From the NCBI GenBank assembly GCA_024742485.1, contig JANSYK010000002.1, forward strand, positions 806,001 to 870,000: 64,000 bases of DNA. The letters are read 5' to 3'. Each line of letters starts with the position of its first letter. Position 1 is the stretch's first letter. The notes beneath the pieces were generated by a model. That model saw only the letters and a program-made list of their open reading frames with translations, had not been told where the DNA came from and made no database searches. A program made the translations under genes and the position numbers. Source of the stretch: Alphaproteobacteria bacterium (GTDB lineage Bacteria > Pseudomonadota > Alphaproteobacteria > Rhizobiales > Rhizobiaceae). Of this stretch, positions 9,206 through 17,891 are shown one piece after another.

Positions 9206-9430
9206 ATGTCATGGTTGCCAAGCCTCATCACCCACACGCCGGAAGAGGGATTTGACCTTGCCATCAAGCTGTCGCGGATGGCTGTCAAGAAGACACAGCC
9301 CGATGATGATGCGCGTGCCCGGATGCGGCCGGATTACGCCAACAATGCAGACAGCCTGACGATGGCCTCGCACGTGGTCGCCACGAATTTCCGGACGGTC
9401 GCCCAGGCCAATAATTTCTGGAAAAGCTGA
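9206..9430 (+). CDS. 74-aa protein of unknown function, divergent from OhrR-like regulator
   Basis: The ATG at 9206 follows AAGGAGAG with ideal spacing; a start at 9161 is in frame but would place an operator inside the gene. The protein (MSWLPSLI...NNFWKS) is soluble and basic in the middle (SRMAVKKTQ), with no signal peptide and no cysteine. I do not recognise a family. Its promoter carries one of two identical MarR operators, so it is probably derepressed with the regulator under the regulator's inducing stress. Confidence 0.75.
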   Translation: MSWLPSLITHTPEEGFDLAIKLSRMAVKKTQPDDDARARMRPDYANNADSLTMASHVVATNFRTVAQANNFWKS

Positions 9431-9548
9431 CGCATCGACCGCAGCGGCGCAGGGCACATATGCCCATCGCGCCGATGCGATCTGCCGATTGTATCCGCCA
9501 TCCCTTCCTGTTATCGGCTTCCCATTCCAATGGAAGAGGATGATTTCA

Positions 9549-10415
9549 ATGATTGTGGTGGACAATGTCAGACGGCTGGTGTGGTTCACACTTGTGGCGA
9601 TCTGGCTGCTGGGCACGTCGAATTCGTCCTTTGCCGAAACCTCCCGGACGATCCCGCGGGACCCACATGCATCACGGCTTGGCGATCGAATGGTCTCGTT
9701 CCTGGCGCGCGATCTGGAGACGTCCGTTGACTATGTGCTCGAAGGCAGCGATCTGGATGGACGCCATGCGCCCTGGTCGACCTTCAAGATACCCAATCTG
9801 CTGATCGCGTTGGAAACCGGTATCGCACCATCCCTTGAGGCCGAGCGGCAATGGGATCCGGCCCGCCGTCCGGCTGCATCCTACTGGCCACGCGATTGGC
9901 GCGGCGACCAGACACTTCGGACCGCGTTCCGCCGGTCGGCCGTCTGGTATTTTCAGGATCTTTCGCTGGAAATAGGTGCAGAGCATTATCGCGCAACACT
10001 GCGGGACTGGCACTATGGCAATGCGGTTGCCGCGGACGGCTCCGACCGGTTCTGGCTGGACCGATCCTTGCAGGTCTCGGTGAGAGAACAGGTGGAATTT
10101 CTCGATCGGCTGCTTCACGGTGAACTCGTCGTTTCCGGCGCTTCCATCGACGCCCTTTCCGAGGCCAGCCTGGCTGGTCGGTTCGAGGGTTCGAGCCTGC
10201 ACGGCAAGACCGGATCCGGCCCCGCCATTCCAGGTCGGTTCAACGGCGCATTTGAAGGCTGGTACAGCGGATTTGTCCTGCGGCCAGGACAAAAACCCGT
10301 CGTCTTTTCCCTGTTCGTCACCGCGCCGAGCTTCAATTCGCTCCGCGACTTTCGAAAGGACTTCGCCGTTCACCTGCTCAAAGAGACGGGATTGCTTGAT
10401 GCTGACTTTCCTTGA
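9549..10415 (+). CDS. Class D beta-lactamase (OXA family) homologue
   Basis: A 288-aa exported protein. The ATG at 9549 is preferred (AAGAGGA about 8 nt upstream) and gives a signal peptide (VWFTLVAIWLLGTSNSSFA). All class D motifs are present: S77-T-F-K80 with the acyl-serine and carbamylated lysine, S130-A-V, Y156-G-N, F-W169-L before a Q-V-E-F-L helix, and K220-T-G. Length matches OXA enzymes. It should hydrolyse penam-type beta-lactams in the periplasm; spectrum cannot be predicted from sequence. It stands alone between the 74-aa gene and a convergent LysR gene, with no mobile element beside it, which suggests a resident chromosomal gene. Confidence 0.9.
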   Translation: MIVVDNVRRLVWFTLVAIWLLGTSNSSFAETSRTIPRDPHASRLGDRMVSFLARDLETSVDYVLEGSDLDGRHAPWSTFKIPNLLIALETGIAPSLEAERQWDPARRPAASYWPRDWRGDQTLRTAFRRSAVWYFQDLSLEIGAEHYRATLRDWHYGNAVAADGSDRFWLDRSLQVSVREQVEFLDRLLHGELVVSGASIDALSEASLAGRFEGSSLHGKTGSGPAIPGRFNGAFEGWYSGFVLRPGQKPVVFSLFVTAPSFNSLRDFRKDFAVHLLKETGLLDADFP

Positions 10416-10433
10416 GACCCTGACGCTGACAAT

Positions 10434-11333
10434 TTACGAATAACCCCCGCCATCTGAAAACCAGTCGGCAAGGTGATCGATCAGGGCGCGAATGCGCGCC
10501 GTCAGATGCCGGCTCGGGGGATACACGGCATAAAGAGAAGATACGGCCGATTCCTGACTTTCAAACAACAGTTTAAGTGTGCCACTCTGCAAAAAGGGAA
10601 GGGCCGTGTAATGCGGACATCGACCGATTCCCATGCCACCCTCGGCCATGTGCACAATGGCGCGTGGTGAATTGGCGCGGAATGCGCCATTGACCCGAAC
10701 AGCGGTGATCTCCCCGTCAATCAGGAACCTCCAGATGTTGGGTTCCGCCGTCGTCAGTTGCATCAGACAATTGTGATCGGCCAGGTCCAGTGGATGTGTT
10801 GGGGCGCCATGCGCCTCGAGATATGCGGGCGATGCGACGACGACAATGCGCATCTCCATGAGTTTGCGTGCAACCAGTGTAGAATCCTGCAGTGCACCAA
10901 ACCGGATTGCCAGATCAAAGCCCTCGTCGATGATGGCGACGTGCTGATCCGACAGATGCATTTCAATCTGCACCTTCGGATGGGATTTCTGAAATAGGCG
11001 GAGCGCGCGAACCAGTTCCCGGCTTCCGAAGCCGGTTGGGGCGGTCAGACGGATCGGTCCGGCCAGTTCCCCGTGACGCGCCTGTATCACGCTTTCCATC
11101 TCATCGAGCTGATCGAGCCAGGGACCACAGCGCTGCAGATAGGCCTCGCCGGTATCCGTGAGGGACACGCTGCGGGTGGTGCGGTTGAAAAGCTGCACGT
11201 CGAGTCGTTTCTCCAGGCGCGCAATATATTTGCTCGCCAGTTTGGTGCTGATGCCAAGTTGCCGGGCGCCACCGGTGAACGATTCCTGCGTGGCGACGGC
11301 AACAAAGGTGCGCATGCACTCGATGGTATCCAT
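10434..11333 (-). CDS. LysR-family regulator
   Basis: A 299-aa LysR protein with a standard N-terminal HTH (MRTFVAVATQESFTGGARQLGISTKLASKYIARLEKRL spans residues 7-44) and a C-terminal effector domain. The T-x-K-x-x-S-K-Y-I recognition helix resembles the CrgA/YafC-type subgroup. GGAG lies 11 nt before its ATG. It is divergent from a GST gene, and the 154-bp gap has three GATTAT-type half sites. It likely controls the GST and the flavo-iron-sulfur fusion downstream of it. Confidence 0.9.
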   Translation of the reverse strand: MDTIECMRTFVAVATQESFTGGARQLGISTKLASKYIARLEKRLDVQLFNRTTRSVSLTDTGEAYLQRCGPWLDQLDEMESVIQARHGELAGPIRLTAPTGFGSRELVRALRLFQKSHPKVQIEMHLSDQHVAIIDEGFDLAIRFGALQDSTLVARKLMEMRIVVVASPAYLEAHGAPTHPLDLADHNCLMQLTTAEPNIWRFLIDGEITAVRVNGAFRANSPRAIVHMAEGGMGIGRCPHYTALPFLQSGTLKLLFESQESAVSSLYAVYPPSRHLTARIRALIDHLADWFSDGGGYS

Positions 11334-11361
11334 TTCGCAAATATCTCCCGAACGACAGATT

Positions 11362-11408
11362 GATTATCGCCAAATCATACATAATCATTCCCGTTCTGGG
11401 TAGATTAT
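11362..11408. promoter_or_regulatory. GATTAT half-site cluster, likely LysR operator region
   Basis: GATTAT at 11362-11367, its complement ATAATC at 11381-11386 (19-bp offset), and GATTAT again at 11403-11408. They lie in the divergent LysR/GST promoter region. An inverted pair plus a third half site fits the recognition/activation-site layout of LysR promoters; the link is inferred. Confidence 0.45.
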
Positions 11409-11487
11409 CACCGGTTCAGAATTGGATATGGATGGTCTCCTGATCAATCGCGGCGTTGCAGGCGCCATCAATCAAAGGAATTGACCA

Positions 11488-12111
11488 ATGTCCGATCCCA
11501 TCCGAATTCATGGCTTTCCCCTTTCCGGCCACGCCCATCGTGTCGTGCTGTTCGCCAATCTGGCGGGCATTGAACACGACGTGGTGGTCGTCGACCTTGC
11601 CAATGGCGAGCACAAGAAGCCGCCCTTTCTGGCGCTCAATCCGGCCGGTCAGGTTCCCGTCATCGAAGATGGGGAAACCGTCATCAGTGATTCCAATGCG
11701 ATCCTGGTCTATCTCGCCCGCAAATACGCTCCGGCTTTCATGCCGGCCGATCCCGTTGGCGAAGCCGAGGTTCAGAAGTTCCTGACACTGGCTGCCGGTG
11801 AACTGGCGTTCGGTCCCGCCGCGGCGCGCCTGATCAACGTGTTCAACGCGCCGCTTGATGCGGACTTTTGCAAGGCAACGGCGGCAAAGGTCCTCGGGAA
11901 ACTGGAAGCGCAAATGGAAGGCCGGCAGTTTCTGGTCGGCAATTCGCCGACCATCGCGGATGCGGCCATCTACTCCTACACGGCTCACGCGCCCGAAGGC
12001 GATGTGTCGCTGGAGCCCTATCCGAATGTGCGACGGCTGCTGGCCAATATCGAGGCACTGGACGGCTTTGTGCCGATGCCGGCCACCAAGGTTGGCCTGG
12101 CTGCCGCCTAG
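11488..12111 (+). CDS. Glutathione S-transferase family protein
   Basis: A 207-aa GST: thioredoxin-like N-terminal domain (RIHGFPLSGHAHRVVLFANLAGI, N-P-A-G-Q-V-P-V-I with the cis-proline, then E-D-G-E-T-V-I-S-D-S-N-A-I for glutathione binding) and an all-helical C-terminal domain with the S-P-T-I-A-D-A-A cap motif. AAAGGA precedes the ATG. It is likely the first gene of a two-gene unit with the flavo-iron-sulfur fusion 110 nt downstream. Cytoplasmic detoxification is the family role; substrate unknown. Confidence 0.9.
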   Translation: MSDPIRIHGFPLSGHAHRVVLFANLAGIEHDVVVVDLANGEHKKPPFLALNPAGQVPVIEDGETVISDSNAILVYLARKYAPAFMPADPVGEAEVQKFLTLAAGELAFGPAAARLINVFNAPLDADFCKATAAKVLGKLEAQMEGRQFLVGNSPTIADAAIYSYTAHAPEGDVSLEPYPNVRRLLANIEALDGFVPMPATKVGLAAA

Positions 12112-12221
12112 AGTATCGGGCGACGATATTGAACCGTTTGATCTGGTTCACCGATACTCTGACACACCACCGGCCAGCCGGGTCGACCGATTGGCCGGAC
12201 TTTTCGATGCAGGAGATTGTC

Positions 12222-14294
12222 ATGCTGAAATCGACGCGTGAAACGGACCATGGGTCGCCTTTCCATGCCGGCGAGCAGAAGCTTCAGGACCTCGCCGGCA
12301 AGCGCGAAGCCATCGAGAGCTTTGGCCGTCGCGCATTCCGCCCCTTCATGCCGGATCAGCATCGGGAGTTCTTTAGCCAGCTTCCCTTTGTCGTGGTCGG
12401 CGCCGTGGATGCGCAGGGCTGGCCATGGGCAAGCCTGCTGCCTGGAAGGCCGGGTTTCATGCAATCGCCCGACAGCAAAACCCTCACCATCGCTGCCGCC
12501 GTGGCTCCGGGCGATCCGGTGGGCAAGGCCATCATGCCGGGTGCGGCGCTGGGTCTGCTCGGCATCGAGATGCACACACGCCGCCGAAACCGGCTGAACG
12601 GGCGCGTGACGGGCAAGGATGATGGCGGGTTCACTGTTACGGTCGATCAATCCTTTGGCAATTGTCCGCAATATATTCAGCATCGCGATGTCACATTCGT
12701 GCGTGCACCGGGTGAACCCGGCCGATCCGGCAGGGCTGATCCGCTGGTCGAACTCGATAACCGGGCGCGATCTCTAATCGCCGGTTCGGACGCGTTCTTC
12801 GTTTCGAGTTATATTCCCGCGCGGGATGATCCAGCCATCGAGGGGGTTGATGTATCGCACCGGGGCGGCCGGCCGGGTTTCGTGCGTGTTGACGGCAATG
12901 TGCTGACCATACCGGATTTTGCCGGCAACAATATCTTCAACACATTGGGAAACTTCCTGATGAACGCGAAGGCCGGGCTGGTTTTCGTCGATTTTGCAAA
13001 GGGTGATCTGTTGTCGCTGACCGGCACGGTGGAAATCCTGCCGGACGACCATGACGACGTGGTGGGCTTCCAGGGCGCACTGCGTGCCTGGCGCTTCACG
13101 CTGGATCATGGTGTCTGGCTCGAAGATGCATTGCCGTTCCGCTCAACGCTTGGCGACTATTCACCCAACACCCTGTTGACCGATACGTGGGCCGATGCCG
13201 CAGCTAGAACAGCCGCCGAAGCCAGACGGCAGACATGGCGCCGGTTTCGGATTGACCGTGTCGAAGACGAAAGCGCAGGCATTCGCTCTTTCTATCTGGT
13301 GCCGGATGATGGAGACCCGTTGCTGCCGTTCCGGGCCGGGCAGTTCTTGAGTGTCCGTGTGACGCTGGAAGGCAAACCGACCGTCCGGACCTACACCGTA
13401 TCGTCGGCACCGGCGGACCCCTTTTATCGAATCTCTGTCAAACGGGAGGTCCGCGGAACCGTCTCGCTGCATCTGCACGACTGGCTTTCGACAGGAGACC
13501 GGATCGACATCAAGGCGCCGAGTGGCGCATTCCATATCGATCCGGCGGAAACCAGGCCGGCGGTCCTGATTGCTGGCGGGATCGGCATCACGCCAATGGT
13601 CTCGATGGCCCGTCACGTTGCGATGGAGGGGCTGCGCACCAAGCACCTGCGGCGGCTGACAGTCATTCATGCGGCCAAGACGACCCGTCAGAGGGCATTT
13701 GCCGAAACTTTCCGGGAACTGGAACAAGGAACCAGCGGACAGATCCGCTACATCTCATTGGTCAGCAATCCCTCACCAGACGAACAACCCGGCGATGCCT
13801 TCAATGGAGCCGGGCGCATTTCCGCCAAGGCTTTGCAGCAGATTTTGCCGCTGGACGATTACGACTTTTTCCTGTGCGGTCCTCCCTCGTTCATGCAGTC
13901 GCTCTACGACATGCTGCGCGATCTCGGAGTGCGTGATGTTCGCATTTTTACCGAAGCGTTCGGGCCGGCTTCTTTGGACAGAAGGCTGGATGTGGCTGCC
14001 CCGCACCCAGCGGGTGGCGAAGAAGCCGATGGCGCTGTGGTTCGTTTTGGCCGATCCGATTTCGAGCAGCAGTGGGAGAGCGGCGGCCCAACCGTGCTGG
14101 AGCTTGCCGAAACCCATGGCCTCAGCCCGGCATTTTCCTGCCGGGGCGGTAGTTGCGGAACCTGCGCAACAAAGCGCATTTCGGGTCGCGTTGCCTACCG
14201 GACCACGCCAACCGCCGATCACGCCGATGACGAAGTTCTCATCTGCTGTGCGGTTCCCGCCAAGGGCTGCAAGTCGCTGGAAATCGACTTGTAA
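12222..14294 (+). CDS. PPOx-like flavin domain fused to ferredoxin-NAD reductase and 2Fe-2S ferredoxin
   Basis: A 690-aa multidomain redox protein; the ATG at 12222 has AGGAGA 5 nt upstream. Residues about 45-290 form a pyridoxamine-5'-phosphate-oxidase-like split barrel (FVVVGAVDAQGWPWAS). Residues about 340-440 carry the FAD-binding R389-T-Y-T-V-S-S motif. The NAD site is near 450-560 (AGGIGITPM, CGPPSFM). Residues about 605-690 are a plant-type 2Fe-2S ferredoxin with C640-x4-C645-x2-C648 and C675/C676. It probably moves electrons from NAD(P)H to a substrate bound at the barrel; the physiological substrate is unknown. GST and LysR neighbours suggest a role in xenobiotic or electrophile response. 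Confidence 0.88.
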   Translation: MLKSTRETDHGSPFHAGEQKLQDLAGKREAIESFGRRAFRPFMPDQHREFFSQLPFVVVGAVDAQGWPWASLLPGRPGFMQSPDSKTLTIAAAVAPGDPVGKAIMPGAALGLLGIEMHTRRRNRLNGRVTGKDDGGFTVTVDQSFGNCPQYIQHRDVTFVRAPGEPGRSGRADPLVELDNRARSLIAGSDAFFVSSYIPARDDPAIEGVDVSHRGGRPGFVRVDGNVLTIPDFAGNNIFNTLGNFLMNAKAGLVFVDFAKGDLLSLTGTVEILPDDHDDVVGFQGALRAWRFTLDHGVWLEDALPFRSTLGDYSPNTLLTDTWADAAARTAAEARRQTWRRFRIDRVEDESAGIRSFYLVPDDGDPLLPFRAGQFLSVRVTLEGKPTVRTYTVSSAPADPFYRISVKREVRGTVSLHLHDWLSTGDRIDIKAPSGAFHIDPAETRPAVLIAGGIGITPMVSMARHVAMEGLRTKHLRRLTVIHAAKTTRQRAFAETFRELEQGTSGQIRYISLVSNPSPDEQPGDAFNGAGRISAKALQQILPLDDYDFFLCGPPSFMQSLYDMLRDLGVRDVRIFTEAFGPASLDRRLDVAAPHPAGGEEADGAVVRFGRSDFEQQWESGGPTVLELAETHGLSPAFSCRGGSCGTCATKRISGRVAYRTTPTADHADDEVLICCAVPAKGCKSLEIDL

Positions 14295-14321
14295 CTACAA
14301 GGGTCTTTGATATTGGCTTGC

Positions 14322-14738
14322 TCAGGTGTTCTGCTCTTCGTCGCAGCCGATCATCCATTTGACGCCGAAACGATCTGTCAGGGTCCCAAAGCCGGCACTC
14401 CAGAAGGTGGGCGCCCAGGCCATCTGCACGTCGCCGCCCTCGCAAAGCCGGTCAAAAACGGATTTGCCTTCAGCAGCGGTCGGAAAGCTCATCATGACCG
14501 AAGCGCCTGCCATGGCCTCGCTGTTGCCCATGATGTTGTCGGAGGCCATCAGATAGCCATCGGCAATTCTTAACCGTGCATGCATGATCCAGTCCTTGCG
14601 GTCATCAGGCACGGGAAAATCAGGCGGCATCTGCGACGCCGGCATCGTTTCCATGATTTCACCGCCGAATATGTCCGCATAGGCCGCCAGGGCCTCGGCA
14701 CACTGGCCATTGAAGAACAGGTAGGGTGTTGGGGTCAT
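14322..14738 (-). CDS. VOC-superfamily protein, PhnB/YjdN-like
   Basis: A 138-aa protein of the PhnB-like branch of the glyoxalase/VOC fold (MTPTPYLFFNGQCAEALAAY, later MASDNI and FWSAGFGTLTDRFGVKWMI). The ATG at 14738 has GGGAG upstream; a longer frame to 14771 lacks a site. Family members are small cytosolic dimers, often annotated as 3-demethylubiquinone methyltransferase-like, and few have a proven activity. It is convergent with the redox fusion. Confidence 0.85.
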   Translation of the reverse strand: MTPTPYLFFNGQCAEALAAYADIFGGEIMETMPASQMPPDFPVPDDRKDWIMHARLRIADGYLMASDNIMGNSEAMAGASVMMSFPTAAEGKSVFDRLCEGGDVQMAWAPTFWSAGFGTLTDRFGVKWMIGCDEEQNT

Positions 14739-14853
14739 GGTTTGCTCCCAAGGGTCCGAGTTGGTCCACATCCGGGAACCATAGAAGCAAAACCAGACGG
14801 TGATCGCAATGTGGCGTTGCGACCGAAGATATTGGCGGCCATCAGAGCGCCGC

Positions 14854-15558
14854 TCAGCCTTTCAGCAACCGGTCGACATAGGCGGGAACAATCTCGGTGG
14901 CCTTTCCGTGGATCGCTTCGGCGAAGTGCGAGATGCCTTCGGAGGGTTCCAGATTGAGCTCGACCGTGTGGGCGCCGGCAGCATTGGCTTCAGCAACGAA
15001 GCCGGCAGCCGGATAGACATTGCCGCTGGTTCCGATCGACACAAACAGGTCGCAATCAGCCAATGCCGCATAGATGGTTTCCATCTGGTAGGGCATTTCG
15101 CCGAACCAGACGACATCGGGCCGCATGCCGCCGGTCCTGCCGCATCGGCCACAATCGAGATCGGCGGTCAGATCATCCTCCCACGGGGTTCGCCCGCCAC
15201 AATGGGCGCAGAGCGCCCGGAGAATCTCGCCATGCATGTGAATGAGGTTCTTCGATCCCGCACGTTCATGCAATGGATCGATGTTCTGTGTAACCGTCAA
15301 CACATTGCCGGGGTGATCGGACTCAAGCCGCGCCAGTGCCGCATGGGCCGCGTTTGGTGCAACATCCCGCGCGCCCTTGCGGCGGGCATTGTAGAAGTCC
15401 TGCACCAGAGTGGGATTGCGGGCAAAGGCCTCCGGCGTTGCCACGTCCTCAATCCTGTAACGGGCCCAGATGCCGTCCTTGTCGCGGAATGTGCTTAGCC
15501 CGGATTCAGCCGAAAGGCCTGCTCCGGTGAGGATGACGATGCGGTTGAACCCGGTCAA
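14854..15558 (-). CDS. cobB: NAD-dependent protein deacylase (sirtuin, CobB-type)
   Basis: A 234-aa class III sirtuin. The NAD site GAGLSAESGL-x-TFR is near residues 12-25, T-Q-N-I-D is present, and the catalytic His is in I-H-M-H-G-E. Zinc ligands are C-A-H-C...C-G-R-C. W-A-R-Y-R resembles the Y-x-x-R acyl-lysine pocket of desuccinylating CobB. Translation most likely begins at a TTG (15558) that overlaps the TGA of the preceding hydrolase gene, so it is coupled to the transporter operon. It removes acyl groups from lysines in the cytoplasm. Confidence 0.92.
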   Translation of the reverse strand: MTGFNRIVILTGAGLSAESGLSTFRDKDGIWARYRIEDVATPEAFARNPTLVQDFYNARRKGARDVAPNAAHAALARLESDHPGNVLTVTQNIDPLHERAGSKNLIHMHGEILRALCAHCGGRTPWEDDLTADLDCGRCGRTGGMRPDVVWFGEMPYQMETIYAALADCDLFVSIGTSGNVYPAAGFVAEANAAGAHTVELNLEPSEGISHFAEAIHGKATEIVPAYVDRLLKG

Positions 15559-16427
15559 TTCATGGCCTCATCAATCAAGTCAAAGACCTGCCGGGTTAAC
15601 TCGCGGCCGGGATCGGCGAGGTCGAGAATGATATCGAAATGATTTCGGTCGCTTATTTCAAAACAGGAGACCGGGAAGCCGGCTTCTTGCCATGCGCGGG
15701 CATAGTCCCTGCTCTGGCGTTTGAACTCATCGGTATCGAGACCCGCCCAGCTGACCAGCAAAGGGCAGCCGATTTCCGGAAGATGGTGGATCGGGCTGTT
15801 GCGGTGAGCTGCCGCCGCATCGAGCTTGACCCATTCATTGGGGAAAGAGAGCCTTACCGGTTCCAGGTCGAACAGGCCGTTGATCGCCAATGCGCCGGCG
15901 ATGGCCGTGTCCGGCAATCCGAACCGCGACCGCCAACCCCCGGCAAGGACCATGCCGACAAGGTGGCCGCCGGCAGACGTTCCGCCGACGTGAATGCGCG
16001 AGCGATCAAGCCCGTATCGATCGGCATCGTGCCAGACATGGGCGATGGCGGATCGCACCTGGCGCGTAATCTCATCGAGGCTCACCATAGGGGCAAGGCT
16101 GTAATTGACTGCGGCAACCGCAATGCCCTGTTCGACAAAACAGCGTGCGAAGAATGCCGACTCGTCCTTTGACAAAAGGCGCCAGTACCCACCGTGAATG
16201 AAGACAAAGACCGGCGCGTTCGCTCCCGCCGGATAAATATCAAGCACCTCGTCCGGGCGCGGACCGAACGGGACGTCCACGAGAACCTCCAGCTCCTTCT
16301 TCGCTGTCGTGGTCAGTGCTGCATATTGGTCCAGAAAGGGTGTGATATCATCGACCGTGGCCCGGGCGTCATATTGGCGGTCCAGTTCCCGCTGGCTCAT
16401 GCCCCGATACACAGCATCATTGCCCAT
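15555..16427 (-). CDS. Alpha/beta hydrolase, arylformamidase (kynurenine formamidase)-like
   Basis: A 290-aa hydrolase starting at 16427, just 5 nt after the stop of the ABC ATPase gene. The oxyanion motif H-G-G-Y-W is the signature of AFMID-type kynurenine formamidases. The nucleophile elbow is G-T-S-A-G-G and the catalytic His is in D-R-N-H-F-D. The N-terminal L-D-R-Q-Y-D-A-R also fits the family. It may hydrolyse an amide or ester imported by the adjacent branched-chain-type transporter; activity on N-formylkynurenine is only one possibility. Confidence 0.82.
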   Translation of the reverse strand: MGNDAVYRGMSQRELDRQYDARATVDDITPFLDQYAALTTTAKKELEVLVDVPFGPRPDEVLDIYPAGANAPVFVFIHGGYWRLLSKDESAFFARCFVEQGIAVAAVNYSLAPMVSLDEITRQVRSAIAHVWHDADRYGLDRSRIHVGGTSAGGHLVGMVLAGGWRSRFGLPDTAIAGALAINGLFDLEPVRLSFPNEWVKLDAAAAHRNSPIHHLPEIGCPLLVSWAGLDTDEFKRQSRDYARAWQEAGFPVSCFEISDRNHFDIILDLADPGRELTRQVFDLIDEAMN

Positions 16428-16432
16428 CGAAC

Positions 16433-17134
16433 CTAAACCCCCAGATACCGGTGTCGAAGGTCCGGGTCCGCCATGAAGTCGGAATGGGTGCCCGTCCACC
16501 GGGTCTGGCCCTTTTCGATGATGACATGTCGATCGGCAATGCGTGACAATTCGTGGATGTTCTTGTCGATGATGAGAATGGATTCGCCATCCGCCTTCAG
16601 TCCGGCCAGGCAATCATAGATCTCCTGCCGGATCAGCGGTGCCAGGCCCTCTGTCGCCTCGTCCAGGATGAGCAGGTGCGGATTGGTCATCAAGGCCCGG
16701 CCGATGGCCAGCATCTGCTGTTCGCCGCCCGACAGGGATCCGCCCAGCTGATCGGCCCGTTCCTGCAGGCGCGGAAACAATTCGTTGACCCGGTCCAGGG
16801 TCCAGGGTTTTTCTCGCCGATGGCGGTCCGCCGCCGTGGCGACCAGGTTTTCCCGCACCGAGAGCGTTGGAAAGATCTGCCGGCCTTCCGGTACCAGCGC
16901 AATGCCCAGGCGGCCTATCTGGTGGGGTCTGAGCCCGGCAATCTGCTGTCCGCGAAAGGCAATTGTGCCAGCCTGTGCGCTCAACAGGCCGACGATGGAA
17001 CGAATGGTTGTCGTCTTGCCCATGCCGTTGCGGCCCAGCAGGGTAACGACCGATCCATCCTCGACGGAAAGATCGACCCCGAACAGCGCCTGGCTGCGGC
17101 CATAGGATGCCTCGACTTTCTCCAGTTCAAGCAT
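16433..17134 (-). CDS. livF: Branched-chain-type ABC transporter ATPase LivF
   Basis: A 233-aa ABC ATPase: Walker A G-R-N-G-M-G-K-T-T, signature L-S-G-G-E-Q-Q, Walker B L-L-I-L-D-E-A-T-E-G-L-A-P. The E-A-T-E-G-L-A-P ending is typical of LivF. Start at 17134 (MLELEKVEASYG) overlaps the LivG stop by 8 nt. It energises the LivHM permease at the inner membrane. Confidence 0.93.
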   Translation of the reverse strand: MLELEKVEASYGRSQALFGVDLSVEDGSVVTLLGRNGMGKTTTIRSIVGLLSAQAGTIAFRGQQIAGLRPHQIGRLGIALVPEGRQIFPTLSVRENLVATAADRHRREKPWTLDRVNELFPRLQERADQLGGSLSGGEQQMLAIGRALMTNPHLLILDEATEGLAPLIRQEIYDCLAGLKADGESILIIDKNIHELSRIADRHVIIEKGQTRWTGTHSDFMADPDLRHRYLGV

Positions 17135-17891
17135 CGGCCAGACTTTCGTCACCGAGATAGGCTTCGCGCACTTTCGCATTGTTCCTGATCTCGTCCGGTG
17201 ACCCGGTGGCGATGATCTGGCCATAGACGAGGACGGAGATGCGGTCGGCGAGCGCAAATACGGCGTCCATGTCGTGTTCCACCAGCATCATCGTCACGCT
17301 CTCCTTCAACTGGCTGAGCAGGGCAATCACATGGTTCGTTTCCTCCGTTCCCATGCCCGCCATCGGCTCATCCAGCACCAGCATTTTCGGTTGCAGCGCC
17401 AGCGCCATCGCCAGTTCCAGCCGCCTTTGTTGCCCATGGGAGAGAGCATAGGCGGCGTTTCCGGCCGCATCCTCAAGCCCGACAACGCGCAGAAAATCCA
17501 GAGCCGGGCCGGTGAGCGTCGGTTCCTTTCCGGCATCGGCAAAGAAATGGAAGCTGTGTCCCGAATGCAGTTGGACGGCCATCATGACATTTTCCAGCGC
17601 CGTGAAATCGGGAAAAATCGACGTGATCTGAAAAGACCGTACAAGACCGAGCGCCGGACGCTTTTCCTGCGGAACGGCGGTGATGTCCTGCCCGTTGAAA
17701 TGAATCGTGCCGGCATCGGGGCGCAGCTGGCCGCAGATCTGTGCCACAAGGGTGGTCTTTCCCGCGCCATTGGGGCCGATGACCGCATGGATCTCGCCTG
17801 CATTGATCTCCAGATTCACATTGTCGCTGGCTGACAGGGCGCCAAAGGATTTGCGCAGATCAACGATCTGCAGGACCGGACTATCGCTCAT
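17127..17891 (-). CDS. livG: Branched-chain-type ABC transporter ATPase LivG
   Basis: A 254-aa ABC ATPase: Walker A G-P-N-G-A-G-K-T-T, signature S-H-G-Q-Q-R, Walker B M-L-V-L-D-E-P-M-A-G-M. It has the longer LivG-type helical region and C-terminal Y-G-Q-I-I-A-T-G-S-P-D-E-I-R. The ATG at 17891 follows GGAGGCCGCA and overlaps the end of livM by 11 nt. Confidence 0.93.
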   Translation of the reverse strand: MSDSPVLQIVDLRKSFGALSASDNVNLEINAGEIHAVIGPNGAGKTTLVAQICGQLRPDAGTIHFNGQDITAVPQEKRPALGLVRSFQITSIFPDFTALENVMMAVQLHSGHSFHFFADAGKEPTLTGPALDFLRVVGLEDAAGNAAYALSHGQQRRLELAMALALQPKMLVLDEPMAGMGTEETNHVIALLSQLKESVTMMLVEHDMDAVFALADRISVLVYGQIIATGSPDEIRNNAKVREAYLGDESLADA

